Shown here: piece after piece, positions 36,359 to 50,100 of the stretch
Layout of the letters: the number at the start of each line of letters is the position of its first letter
How positions within the stretch are numbered: position 1 is the stretch's first letter
Source: Nemopilema nomurai
Lineage: Eukaryota; Cnidaria; Scyphozoa; Rhizostomeae; Rhizostomatidae
Direction: 5' to 3'
Length of the DNA stretch: 64,000 bases
Assembly: GCA_003864495.1 (NCBI GenBank)
Contig: ML133436.1
Span: forward strand, 4,630,212-4,694,211
Position numbers and translations under genes: made by a program
The notes under the pieces: generated by a model
Databases searched by the model: none
The model's input: the letters and a program-made list of their open reading frames with translations, nothing else
Told to the model about the DNA's origin: nothing

Positions 36359-39300
36359 CTAGGTGGCATCCATCTGCTGCAATAGACTGGCTCTTGTCTC
36401 ATCCATCAGTTCATCTTGAACGTCAGATCGTAATAAATCTTTCACCTAAACATAGAAGTTAAGCTACAAAGCTTGCTGAATATCGGGGCAACAATGCGTG
36501 AGTAACTACAAAATGTGTAACAAAGATAGAAGACCTATTGGCTACCAAAAGCGGGCAACACCGAGCAGTTGAACTACATACGGTCGGTAGCCAGTTTTCA
36601 CGTAATTACAAAAATTTACGAATACTCTTCAAGAAACCTGCGAAATAAACTCCTGAGCCGCTAGAAATTATCAAGCTAGTTAAAACAATTGAGTACGGTT
36701 TTGAATCATAAGTGGGTGTGGAAGGTGATGTTGACTTACCGGAAACTTCAATGAAGCCTCATAAGCATAAAGAATTGACGTATCGTAGAGGAGGATCTTG
36801 TTTGCCGCTAAACACGTGATGCAAGTACGCAATCTTGCGATGACCTCTCGTTCATGTCTCGAAACATCCTGATGACGAGATTTCAAAATCCAAATCATAG
36901 CGCAAAGCTTTAAAATTGATATATCAACTCAAAACTCAAAATCTTTATCAGCAAAAACAAATTTTAATTACAATATACCAAGAATTAAAAATTAGAATGG
37001 AAAGTTAGCATTTTCAAAAATTTAATTAATTAATTACATTAGATAAAGTGGTTTTGTTATGCTGAAGGACACATGAGAAAACTCGCCAGGAGCTATCGAG
37101 TCATATGTCGTAGTGACGTATTTAAACTCAAGATTATAATTTCCAATTCAGTTTGAAGTAGTCTATAACAGTAAAAAGTAAAAAATTAAGGATGTAAGAG
37201 TATAGAAAAATGTATATATATATAGGCTGGTAGGTTGTAGGCTGTAGGCTGGTAAATTTCACTGGTTAGGGATATGTTTAAAAAAGTAGAACGAATTCTT
37301 ATAGCAATAAACTATAAAAATTTTATGGTAATGTCGTATTGGGTTTTGTTAGTCTATGTGCTTGCTAGGATGCCAACCAACTTTAGTCTTGATAAATATA
37401 AGAGGTTTCATGTTGAGTGCCTTAGAGGAGTGCATAAATTTCATTTCTTGACATATAAGCTTGTAATTAGCACATATATGTAATGTAAAGTAATCATCAC
37501 CTTTTCTATCCTTTCAGAGCTGTGTAGCGAAAGGTCACTTTCCTGGGACATGACTGGGCCTATCCAGATGTAGCCATTGTTTCCAAGGATGACGGTAGCT
37601 CCACAAGGGAGGTCATGAAAATGTATTTTGCATCGTTTAATAAGTGACGGGGGGACGCTCACCATAGTTCCTTGGGGCAACTGCAACAAATTAACGAAGA
37701 ATAAATTAAAATATATTGAAAATTGATTAGACTTGATTCGAAATCAAAGAAGATCTTCATAACAAAAAATGATCAAAAGCTTGTTCGGTTACTCTTCAAA
37801 GCTAACAACGGAAACCAAACAATCATACATGCCAACATTCTCAAGCAGTTGAGGGAGCCTAATCATAATTGATAAAAACATAGAATGGGGTTGCAGGCAG
37901 GGAAATTTGCGACAAATCAAAGATTTTGGCTTGCTAGGAAATTGTTTGGGCCTAAAATTCTTCATTTTTTAACATCAAACGTCTTGTCATATATTCTCCA
38001 TAGACCATGGCCTCTGCAGAGGACAGAAATGCAGATTGGGTAAAATACGCAGCCTTCACTACTTTTAGAAGCCCTCAAAGATTGATATTTGATGTTTCAC
38101 TTTTCTTTTCAACACTCAAATTTCATAATAAATTTTCCACATTTCCTTTCTGATGCAAACCTTTTCCACACAGTCAATCATTTATAGACACACTGCAACA
38201 AAAAGTGTCCAGTCCACACACCCCGTCGAAAACATATTTTATTCCAACTCTAGACCATTCAATTTTGATAACTTGTCAGATTTCATCAGGGAAATCGAAA
38301 TATGCTCTAAGTTCATAACCACAACGCACTTCAAAGTGAAACTTTTCTCTGATATGATGGTAGCGTGCTGGTGGTCATCATTGAGGGGAAAAATTTGGTA
38401 GCCTATGTAATATGTGGGAGTGTTGGCATGTATGCAACATGTTTGAGAGAAGAAAGAAATAGCGTTTGCAGTGCTTGCTTGCATTGCCAGAGGCAATTTA
38501 TATTTTGGTGTTATTAGTCAATGACTTTTTTATCAGATTAGTTAAATTTGGAAAATTAGAGGAACTTGTAAAAGTTAGATGATGTTTAGAATTAAGCAGC
38601 AGAAGCCATAGCAGATAATAACCTTGCCATATTTGAGACTTCTTGTGTGTAAGGAAAGTGAACCATCTGCATACAATGACTGAACCTCTGCCTGTATTTA
38701 GCAATTAAGCTCAAACAAAGGCTTTATTTCATTCTATTTTGTTCCTTTATATAATATAATATCAAATTGTAAATAAACATTACTAACCAGGAGGATGCAT
38801 TTTAAATTTTACACAAGCATAAAATTGTTTTTGATTTTGTCTCAGAATCAGGTACTTGTCTATTCTAATATAAAGTTGTACTCTGATTACATAAATAAAT
38901 AAACTTATGTGAAGTTGCAAAACAAAATTTCAGAGGATACAAATATTAGGTCTCCTTCAGAGAGGCATTCTCTCATAAATAGCTCATCTTCTGCAGATCT
39001 TCTTCTCTTTGAACATAAAAGAAACAATCCAGTTAGCATATAAAATACACTATATATCAATGAAAACATTAAAATAAGCATTTGAAATTTGCATACTGCT
39101 CCTTGAAAAACAGGGAAAATCAAGGTACTACTCAAATTAGTTATAATTTTGCAACCTCAGCAAATACTCTATGAAAAGCAGTAAGAAAAGTTCACATACA
39201 GCAACAAACCTATATGCAAAAACATTGCTGTATAGCTATGTCAACTTATACAGAATCCTAAGGTTAAGGGGATCACTGGACCATAAGAGAATGTAGCAAT

Positions 39301-40499
39301 CAATTTGATAGGAGACGACACTTACCAACTCACCACCAGGCAAATTCACTGCAGATAGCAACAGGATTGAATCCAGCTTTGAAAATGTATCCACTTTCCA
39401 CCTTTTCTCTGCAAGCTATTTTAAAATAATTTTTAACATCATTTTACTTGGGTCAAGTCAAATAATGATGAAATGGCACAATTTTTGAAATGAAAAAAAT
39501 TCTATTATGCCTAAAGCTTTAATTTGAAACATTTTCAAATTTTTAAAAGGCATTTTAACAAAACATGGTTATGATTAGATACCAAAAAATGCCATCATTC
39601 ATCAATTAATCATTGTAAGTACAGTTTAACTCAAAAACAATCATGCTTAAAATATACTAAAGTTGAAAATTTATCAAATGAAACTGAAGCCTTACAGAGC
39701 AAAAATGATATTTCAAAATAGCAATTTCTATGATACAGCTGGAGGGAATAAAGATATATTCTAAAGACTTTTAGTTAAACTCTGTAAATTGACATCTTAC
39801 CTCAGTTACCCTACCAACAACCACATCGCCAACTTCACCTGCATACCTGAATTCAAAATAATTTTTACATACATAATGAATACTTTGTGAGTTGCCTCAT
39901 TATTTATTTTCATTAATCTTGTATTCACAGAATCGTGAAAATAATTGCATTTCATGTTAAAAGATATCAATAAAACAACCTCAATGCAAACTACCTCAAT
40001 TTTTTTTAAATTGTGTACTAATCCTATTACTTACTTTGTCCTCAAAGGTCTAACCGAAATGAGTTTATTCACTCTCTCTACAACACCTGCAACAGATGCG
40101 AATAGCTTATCTCCATTAAGATATGTTCCATGACCTCTAGAAAAGATATTTGAGCACATTAATATTAGCTTTGAGGTAAACAATGAACAATGGTTTTTAA
40201 ATTTGGCTGAATCGAAAAAGATGGTGATAAATTGTGGGATATAAAAAAATTTGTTAATTTATGAAACTAACTCACAGCCAAAGAAATTCAAAATAGAAAA
40301 ATGCATTGTTTATTCACAATTGTTAAAATCTTTCTAACATTTAAAAATTTTGGTACAAAAGGTTACCTATTTGAACATTTAAAATGTATAAAGATGAATT
40401 AAAAGTTGAATCTGCAAACCTCATGAATCCTATATCTTCAGTGATAATATCTCCTGGAGTAACAAAATGTTTTACTTCTGTGGTTTCATCTTCATCCAT
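36359..40499 (-). CDS. EXOSC2: Exosome complex component RRP4 (EXOSC2)
   Basis: RRP4 is one of the three S1/KH cap subunits of the RNA exosome and guides RNA into the 3'-5' degradation core in nucleus and cytoplasm. Exons: 40499-40420 (MDEDETTEVKHFVTPGD, GFMR), 40136-40035 (GHGTYLNGDKLFASVAGVVE), 39846-39801 (GEVGDVVVGRVTE), 39406-39326 (KRWKVDTFSKLDSILLLSAV), 39006-38941 (RRRSAEDELFMRECLSEGDL), 38666-38623 (GSLSLHTRSLKYGK), 37680-37501 (KIHFHDLPCGATVILGNNGY), 36868-36740 (REVIARLRTCITCLAANKIL, LLYDTSILYAYEASL) and 36445-36359 (stop TAG). N-terminal domain, S1 domain and KH domain follow in the usual order. The junction 38941 to 38666 is unresolved: the frame suggests about eight residues (a micro-exon or a GC donor) are missing. 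The N-terminal extension is shorter than in human EXOSC2. Confidence 0.94.
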
Positions 40500-41111
40500 T
40501 GAGGTATAATATATTCAAATAAATCCCCAATATTTCCTAGTGAGTTGGAAAAAGTTAGGTAACAAGGTAACAAATTGGATGCACGAAACAAGTTCATTTC
40601 TGATGAACGGTAGATCTAATAGAACTAATAGACATTTTAGCAAGTCGTCTGTTTAATCTCTGGTTAGGCGAATTGCTATTGTACATGAAATCGTAGTTTC
40701 AGATGCATTGGGACATTTGTATATTTGCCAATCAGCGATACTCAGCCAGTATATTACTATATGTATCACTAGACGCCTTATCGAGGCAATCATTTGCCGC
40801 AAATGTCTTGAAATTAGACTTAACCAAACATCTAGTGTATTTTAATTCGTGTGCAAATGAAAATCAGCTTTGCGAAAGAGCCATATATCAAGATCAAAAA
40901 TCTGAATTAAAGAATTACTTTAAATATCTGCTAAAATTTCAAAATATTTACCTGTATATACTTTTCAATGAAGTTCCTCTAGTCAGTGTTCATTCCACCA
41001 TCTTTACCGCCATGCCTGTGCAACGACAACAACACTAGCCTCCTCTGCAAATGTGGACAAGTGTACAGCAAGATGGCGAATGTTTACAAAAAGAATGACT
41101 AGCTAACCGCT
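40500..41111. promoter_or_regulatory. Bidirectional promoter region of EXOSC2 and COG7
   Basis: The two start codons are 612 bp apart and diverge, so this interval must drive both housekeeping genes. On the COG7 side are a YY1-like AAGATGGCG (41071-41078) and an inverted ATGGCG match (CGCCAT, about 41008-41013). No TATA box is obvious at the COG7 end. A nine-codon upstream reading frame (41073-41102) starts in the YY1-like motif and ends ten bases before the COG7 ATG. An open frame 40703-41038 looks incidental. Confidence 0.6.
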
Positions 41112-44100
41112 ATGGTAAGTGTCTATCTGTACCATTTTGTTTAGGATGTATAATAAAGATGGAGGTCTTATGTTTTATCTGCATTTGACGGATAAATGTG
41201 TTGCATCAATTTTTTAACAGCGGCTACTAAGGTGCATGCTGAATTCAAAAGAAAAATATCTTGACCAAAAATATCTTTCGCCTAGTACGGGAAAGAAAGA
41301 AGGTATATTTTCGCGATTCAAAAATGGTACCGCGCTTAAGCATAAAGTTGAAATATTTTTTTAAATCTATTTTAAAAGAAACAAGTTGTTGTACCCCTGC
41401 AAAAAACCATTGCTCAACCATGGTTAACCGTGGCGAATCAATATTTATTTCATTTTTTCTGATTTTTTGTCAAAAGCCTGAGTTCTCACATTTTCACTAC
41501 CCTGTTTTTGTGTTTTCCTGAAATAATGTTCATTTTTTAGGACTTTCAAAAGTTTTCAGATGAAAATTTTGATGTCAAAGATTGGCTGAACAGTGCTTTA
41601 AGAGCGCACAAGGATGCAGGACAAAATTTAGATGTAAACTTTGCAATATTTAGCTAATAACCATCATCAAACATTTTTTAGTTAAATCCCAGAAAAGTCT
41701 CTGGTCAATAAATATATTTTGAAAAGAATTCCTTATGATTGTTTAGTACTTATACGTATACTCATTTAAGACTTTTTATTATGCTAATAATGAATGGAGT
41801 TTACCCTATATGGTTTATCTATCAAATCAGAGATCTTCTCAATTGGTTAAATTAAATTTACCACTATTGGCCCATATGAATCTATATATGTGCATCTATA
41901 TTTTGGTCTTTGGTCTATAGTATAATCTGAAGAAGAAGTAAATGATGACAATGTTTGCCATTAGCTTCTCTTAATCTATGTTTGAATTTTTCTTTTAATT
42001 TGATTTTGAATTGTTGAGTGTTTCAGTGAAACACTATTTCTTGTTGGTCAGTCAAAACAAATATCAAATGTAAAGTAAACATACATTTAAATTTATTTAA
42101 ATGAATTAAACTTTTCCTTGCCTAAGGTGCATGCTTCAAACTTGGTCATGAAGCTTCAGCTTTTTATCCAGGTATTCAACCTCTTTTGTCAGAAGTTTTG
42201 ATTTCCTCCCAATTTCATTGCTACCATATTGGTTTACTTACCACTTTTGTGTTTCTACTAACTGGTATCTTACTGGTTAACTTTCATCTTATAATGTACA
42301 ACATAAGATGTATATTCAGTTTTTTAGTTCTTGTATGCTAATTGTTTTTGTTCAATTGTTCTATTGTTTATTTACCTTTCTGTGCTTTTAAATCCTTTGG
42401 ATGTACAGTTACAAGCTGCCTTTGCATTTATTTTGACATATTTTGGTACTTGGCTTCTAGGAAGTGAACAAATCTTTAGAAGAAACAAGTCAAATTGCAG
42501 TTAACAATCTACCAAGGTAAATCAGTCTTTTTCTTACTTAAGAATTTTCAAATTGAACAAGCAAGCAGAACCATAAATTGTTTCTGCAATTTCAAATTTC
42601 TGTATTTCTTGTCAAATGGGGATCCACAATTTTGATTTGTCTTGTTGTAGATATGTATAGGATTGTTTTTGTTTGTTTTCTTGATACATCGTCTCATGAC
42701 TGCATGAAAATTGCTAATACTTCATAACAATCAGCTCATCATTTGTAATTATAGCAGAAAAACGATACTTTCTGATTTCTTATGCAGATGGATTCTGAGT
42801 GCTTTTATCCTATACATTGAGCTTTGCTTTGTGTTTTCTATCAGAGTTTTGCGGGAGATTGAAGGTATAAAGATTGAAGCAGGAAATTTGAAGGATCAAA
42901 TGCAAATGGTCAAGGATGATATTAAGAGGGTTTGTGCAATTTATAAAGTAGCTTGTGTCTCAATGTTTTTCATTGTTGTCGGGTGGAATGTTGAAGAGTC
43001 AAAATTTGTATCCATTGGCATCTTTCTACAAAATTTTTAGCATGTAATTGATTGAGGCGCCTTTTATGTCAAACAACCTGATCTGAAATCTGAAAAGGAA
43101 TGAAATAAAGCAGTTGAAAAAGGAATTTGAGAGGGGTTTGACAGAGGGAAGCTGGAAAAGAGATGTTTGATGTTCCCACAATCAAGGCTTATTGTCATGA
43201 ATGATGAAGTGAATAAATTTTGATAAATATGTTGTAATTATAAAAAAAGTAGTCATAAAAATTATGGTTAATGTTACAATGCCAGTTAGAATTTTGTAAT
43301 TGTACACATTTAAAGGCTGTATGGGTTTTTTAATTTTAGATTGAGGAAAACACATCACAGTCAATGAAAGCTCTAGTTGATATTGACAACATAAAAGAAA
43401 GATTACAAGCAACATCAAGTGCTTTGGAGGTAAAGCTAAAAAATACCTTTCTTAAGGGTGTCTCAGCAGTTTTTGTTCCAAGTCAATTAAAACAATGTAA
43501 TTTATACATCATTACAAAAATTTGTTATGTGTAATTGAAATAATTTGATTTACATTATATTTTGTGTTTCACTGTACCAATTTGCCATAATTGAAACAAC
43601 GTCTTTAATTAGATATAATTAGAATAAGGTAAAGTTAGAAAATTTTTGCTTTCTCCCGTTACTTTTCTTAGCTATATTTTCATTTATTTGCTTGCTCTGA
43701 GATGCCAGTCATATTGTCAAAAATTTTGTTGTTGTAATGAATACCAAGCATATTCCATGGAACATATGGTATTTGCTCTGAATCACAAATTAATCTCATT
43801 TTGGATGTAACTTTGTTTTTTCACTGTATTTAGTTGATACATCAAAATTAATCCAATTTGCTTGCATTGACTCCGAGTGACTGTCATTTATTGGGACTAA
43901 ACTGATAATGTTTGCTATGCAAATTATCATTGACTAACATTTCATGCTAATTATTCTGATTTTTGCATTTCAAAAGATTAACTATTCTTCACTGTTTAGG
44001 AAGCAGATAATTGGACCACTTTGTCAACCAATGTGGATGATATATTTTCTTCTGGAGATGTTGATGAGGTACTGCTAAGTTGGATACAAGATTAAGAAAC

Positions 44101-47100
44101 TTACACTTTGATGTCTCCAAACATTTTATGGATTGATGCCAAAATATTCTTGTTGGAAAATGTTTAATTTACCCTTTGTAAAAATAGATTGCTATTTTGG
44201 TACCTTTGCAGATTTCAAGTCAATTAGTTGGAATGCAGAAAAGTCTTGTAAGTTTCAGAAGTCCTTTCGTAATTTCCCTGATTAGGAAGAAGGAAGATGC
44301 TTGCCTTAATCCTTTTTCAATTATTACTCAAACAAACTTACCCATTTAATCCAGAAGTTATAGAATTGATTTATAAATGCTTTTATTAGGTTGTCTTGAT
44401 CCACATTGCTATTTTTTACCAATATATAACCATCGCAGATATTTGTGACCCTAGTTTGCTATTGATTTCTACTATCTCTTCTCAGTTCAAAGGTCACACC
44501 TTATTTTGGTGATCCAGTTTCAAGTTCTTAATTTTGTTTTTTGCTCATTTTTAGTGTTAGTTACCAGTTTTAGTCTTAACAATAGATTTCCAGCAAGTTT
44601 TTTCAATTATATCATGCTTTTTAAATTTTGATTTAAGAACGTGCTTCAAGATGTTCCTGATTTTGCGGAGAGAAAGCGCTTCTTAGAAACCCTGAAAAAC
44701 AGGCTGGAAGCTTTACTTAGTACGAAATTGGTCGCTGCATTTACAGGACATTCTCTGGGTAAATATGTACCAATTATATCCAGTTACTCTCAGTTGAACA
44801 AAGTTTTTCTTTCTTTCTACTGATAAGGGTTTTATGGCCTTTTTGAAACCATTGTCTATGTTGTAGTCAATTTTGCACCCCATATATTTCTTTGTTTTTA
44901 ATTCAACTTTAGAGGAGGCTAAAAAGTACGTTCAAATATTCACTGAAGTAGGAAGGCTGGAGCAAGTACAGACGTATTACAACAGCTGCCACAAGGTGAG
45001 GGAGCGTAGAGGAATGCCTCTATTCCACATCATCGAATGAGGATATATCAAAGTTGCGGCTATAATCAGTGCGACAACTCGCTTTGTTTTTTTCAGAAAG
45101 TACATTCTTCCAACACATGTAGTTCATACTCGTCTATTACTATTAAAATGCTTGTTTGCACTCCTTGATTGTTTCATGAAAGAGCGAAAAACAAGATTCT
45201 TAAAAAAATTGTTTCGTCTTACAGTCTTCTAGGTATATGAACTTCAATTGGGATAAAAAGTCAGCATTTATTGATCAAAGCCAATCGATGACTGAATCCA
45301 GTCACGTGTCAGAACCGCACGAGAAGCTTTATGAAGGACATGATGTGCTGTTTATTTTCAAATTTTAAAGAATATTTTGTTTTCAAATTTTGAAGAATAT
45401 TTTAAAGAGTAGCCTTTGGCGCCTGTGAAGGTGTATCAGGTGCTTTCGAATGTTTTGGGATGTACATGCACACATTGGGGCATTTGTCTCTGATTTGATG
45501 GTAGCCGGCTGTTTTTATACTGAAACTGCATCTATTCCAGGGCAGTCTTCTGAGTGTTTTAAACGAGCTGCTGGAAGACCCTACGATCGATGTGGCGATC
45601 TGGCTCCCGAAATATTTTGAAATTTTGCTCTCCTTTTGGCATAAGGAGGTAACATCCTTTTCTTCCAATCAGTTTGAAACCTTTGCAATCGCTATTGGCA
45701 AACTGTTGTTGCTGTTGCAGACTATAACAAGACTATTCTGTTATTACACATCCTTTTCTTCCAATCAGTTTGAAACCTTTGCAATCGCTATTGGCAAACT
45801 GTTGTTGCTGTTGCAGACTATAACAAGACTATTCTATTATTACACATCCCATAAATCTTTGTGAACCTAGTGCTTCTCTCTCGAAATAAGCCTTCATAGT
45901 CAAGCAGGCTGCCGCGTTTGGCTTCATGAACGTGTTGCATTGAATGACATTTTACTGAATTGCATTGTTCTTCTCTACCCAATAGCTGGCTTGGTGTGGC
46001 CAGGTGTTCCAGGAGCCCGTCTCTGTTCTGTCGTCTCTGCTTGCCCAGACCTTAACCAGTGCCGAGCCATCTATAGCATCTGCTATTGCCAAAACGTCAC
46101 CGGACGAAGATGTGCCATTAAGTTTTCTCATTCAAATAAAATTGGTAGGTCTATTTTGCACCATTTTCAAGAAATGCTTATTTCATAACTAGGCGAATAC
46201 GTTACGACTTAACGATCAATTTCTAGCTTTGAATGTTCTGGCTACCAATAGTGCGATTTACTGCTTTTTAATTACACGGAGCAGCTTTTTCAGGGCCTGA
46301 AATCACGTGACGCAGCTTTATCGTTGTCTTACTCGTGTTAAAGCTGGCTTGAATAAAAGCTGCTTTTGTCTCATAAGCATTGTTTCGTACGATTGGTGCA
46401 GCCAGTGGTTGAGAATTGACCTCCGCAAGGCATAAAATGTTTCTAATGGAGATTTCGGCTACACAAAGAGAGTTCCATGATCTTCAGGCCAGCATGAAAT
46501 AAGGACTAAATTTCATTGGATTGTTGAAATCGTTGTATGCATTTTCCAGCCTGTTTGCTTCATAGATATGTGAAAGATTAATTAGAGGATTAGAAGCATC
46601 CCTGAAACCAGAGCAAGGTAAAGCTTCACAGTAAATGGCATCATCTTTATCTTTCAATGGGAACAAGAGACCTTGACTTTGGTTAACATGCAATATATCA
46701 ATCTGTCCGCCAATGTTTTCAGTCAACAATGCACCTGGAAACATCTGCCTACATCCGTCCATAGCCCACTCATACTCGTAGAACTACACCTACCTACTGA
46801 TTTCAAAGGGACACGCTCAAACAATCACTTTCCCTTTACCAAAACTATTCAAATTCATTTACTTCTCTTGTAGAATAATTTGAGACCAAAATTTTAGGCG
46901 AAAGACGTTTGGGTTGGATGTCGATCAAAGACATGATCAATTATTTTGCAACTTAACAGCTTACAACCTTTGCTTATTGTCATATTGATTTTATTGTATA
47001 GGAATTGTTACCATGTTTTGGATGTTCCTCCACCCCTTATTATTACTTTCCAAACTAATTTACGTGGGTATGTAGCTTAGACTGCTTCAAGTAACCACGG

Positions 47101-50100
47101 ATACTGTTACCAGCAGACAGTGTAAATTGTTTAGACTGTGGTTCGAATATCAGTCAATGGTTCTTGGAATCCTTTCTCAGGACTTACATTGGCTACCGAA
47201 GCTGTTCTTCGATTGGTAAGGAAAATCCAAGAGCCATATTCAAAGAGCCTTATTCGATACTCAGAGATCCAGCAGATGGAGCTGATTAGCGGAATAGAAA
47301 AGATGAATCTTGTAAGGAAATCTCTATTTATGTCGTCTTTAGCCAGTCTCATTCAACTTATGGTTTATTTTTAAAAGTGCATTCCTTGCTTTTTCTTCTT
47401 GTTATACCGCTTTTATGTCTTTGCAAAGCATTTTGCTTGCTAAATGAAGAATTGTTTTCATCTCTTGGAGGACTCTCATCCATCAAGAGTGATTGATAAC
47501 GAAAAGAGTGCTAGGATACGCAGCTGAAATGCTTTGTAGCAATTATATGTTAAAATCTTTCATCATTACATTGCGTCAAAAGTTCTCCTTACTTTGCTTC
47601 AGGGTCATGCTGACTTTTCAGAAACAGTAGCAAGCATGTTAGAGTCTGTTGGCCAAGCTATTATACTCGCAGAAGAGGTTGCATTTTATTTCTGTCTCAT
47701 TTTAAAGCTGTTCCTCCCAGACCCTGTAAATCTGTTGTCAATTGATCGTTGTTCTCTATCAGCCGAAGTGCCACTGCTAAAGCGCTTCCATATTTGATTC
47801 CAGCTTCGATTCTACAATCTCTGCCAAAAGTAGTTGGAACACCGTGAGATTTGTTTTATTTTGCGACCCCCGTTCTATTTCCGTTTCTCCTTGGTAGCTG
47901 CAACCCCCTTGCCTCCTTAAACAATGTTGCATCTTTAGAGAAAGACCATAGGTACATGGGAATACTTCACTTTTGTTTTTAGGATTATTCACTTTTGCGC
48001 TACACAACATTGTTTGCGGGGCTAGGGGATTTTGCAACTTGCGTGATGCGTAAATTAGGGCAAGTGTTCCAAGACTTTTGGCAGAGACTGTATGCTTTGA
48101 TTAGAATTCTTTCTTTGCTAGAAAGAGCTCACGAAAATACATGTAAAATGTGTCATAAATTGTGGTCTCATCATTTTAGACTTTATTTGAAAAGTTTCCT
48201 CCTGTTCAAAAGCATTTGGGAATTGCACATAATTTGTTTATGTCCAATGTTCGGCAACGTTTGAGAAAGCTTGGGCTACGGAGAAGGAAAGGTGTTGGGG
48301 GGAGAGGCGTAGATTTTATGGTTTCGATTGGTGCCCTTCTTCACGAGCTACTTGATATAGTTTTATCTCTTTCACATGCATCTTCAGGGTCCTTCGCGCT
48401 TAAGGGAAGTGTTCGATGTTCTGTCAAACTAGATACAAACTCATCGTAACGGGTTGATAGTTCACTTTCGTCGATTTGTTTACTTTATCTTGCCAGATGG
48501 ATGTGTAAAACTTTGATTTCAAGGCCATCTGAATCTGTTTTGAAGGCCAAAGACTATTGTTGGCAGTTTACAGACGGCTTTGGGGCTGTTGGGTTGATGC
48601 AAGCACTACAGGTATAGTTGCATCTCTCATAACCATTGATCTTCCTAATTGATCTATTTCCTTCTGACGCTTGCCATTTATTTGTATCAGAACCTTAACC
48701 TTACTTTTATCAGCAGCTTGATAATTTTGCATTTTACTAGATAATCTGCCTCGTTTGATAAAGCTTTTTGGTCTACTTTTTCAATAATAATTTTACATTT
48801 TATTTTTCTGCAAGTTTTCATATAATTTTAAATTAACTTTCTATCAATGTACCGTTTTATATTATTGCAATGCCAAACTATCTAGTAAGACTGCATAGAG
48901 CTGGGGGTTGGTTGGCAAGGATGGTAAAGAAGTCGTAGTGGACACCAACATAAGCATAGTAACTGCACCAACTTATAGTGTACAAGCGATGGAGTGTCTG
49001 TTCAGCATTCTCATCGCTCAAAACAATGTTCTACCAATTTTGTCATTAAGACAATTTTAATTCATATTCAAATTGTGGAGATTTTCGTTCTGTCCCATGG
49101 TCCAGAATTTCTTCTCTGCCTACCTTGGAAAGCTAGATGGGCTAATCAACGAGCTGAAGAAAATGTGTGGCATAGTCGGGGGAACATTAGAAGACAGGAG
49201 TTTAGAGGAAGAGGATCAGTGGTGTATATTTCAGAACTCATTTAGAGTCATCGAGATGTGTGGTATGTAATATCTCGTTTCGCTTGAATTGGATATAAGA
49301 AGTAGAGACGCTTAATACCTTGCTCGTTGAAGTGCAAATTTGAATTAAAATGAATTAACAAGATTTTGAGGTCTGGGTTTGAAGGCTAGAGTAGTGTGTT
49401 GTTCATAAACTGGCTTCAAAGTTCCAAATAGGTTCCAAAGTTCTTTAACAAGTTTGACTTATCCTGCACAACATAATTTGAACTGTTTAAATTTGTGTCA
49501 AACCCCTGAGATGACTTTGACGTCTAGAAATGGGGCAGCATTAAGATATTGACATCTTTGTCTTCCTTTAGGAATTTTTTATTACCTTGATTTGCTCTTA
49601 TGATGAATATTCAACAGGCAATTTGCTAGTAAAGGTGGAGGCGTTCAGGCAATTGCTGTTGAAGGAAATAAAGGAGAAGCTGAAGAATTGTATCGATGAA
49701 GAGACCACAGATTGGATGAGTTTGTTTAACTACCTGAAGAGCTCCCGACCGTCTGAGTTCGAGGATCTGAAGGAATTTGTTGAAAGAGTAAACACATGTG
49801 AGTTGGGGCCGTTCTTCACGTTCAAGTCCACTTTTGCATCGATTCAGCTTCACGTAGCTTCATCTCATTCCAATGGTTTTTCCCAATTCGTTTGTTTATT
49901 TGTCTGTTTGTGATTTTCAACTTTTTCTAATAGCTTCAATTTCTTAAAAATATTTTTCAAGAGCATATTTTTGGTAAATTTTTTGCAACGATCTCCTTTC
50001 AATTCTGCTAGTATTTTGCAGACGAAATAAAGGCAATACTTGCGCAAACTCAAGAGCAGGTTTTGAGACTAAACGAGCATGCACACAAACTGGCATTTGA

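Noticed and set aside
48216..48449. 77-codon frame with basic residues in a COG7 intron
   Set aside because: Lies wholly between COG7 exons, with no similarity to COG7 or another family.
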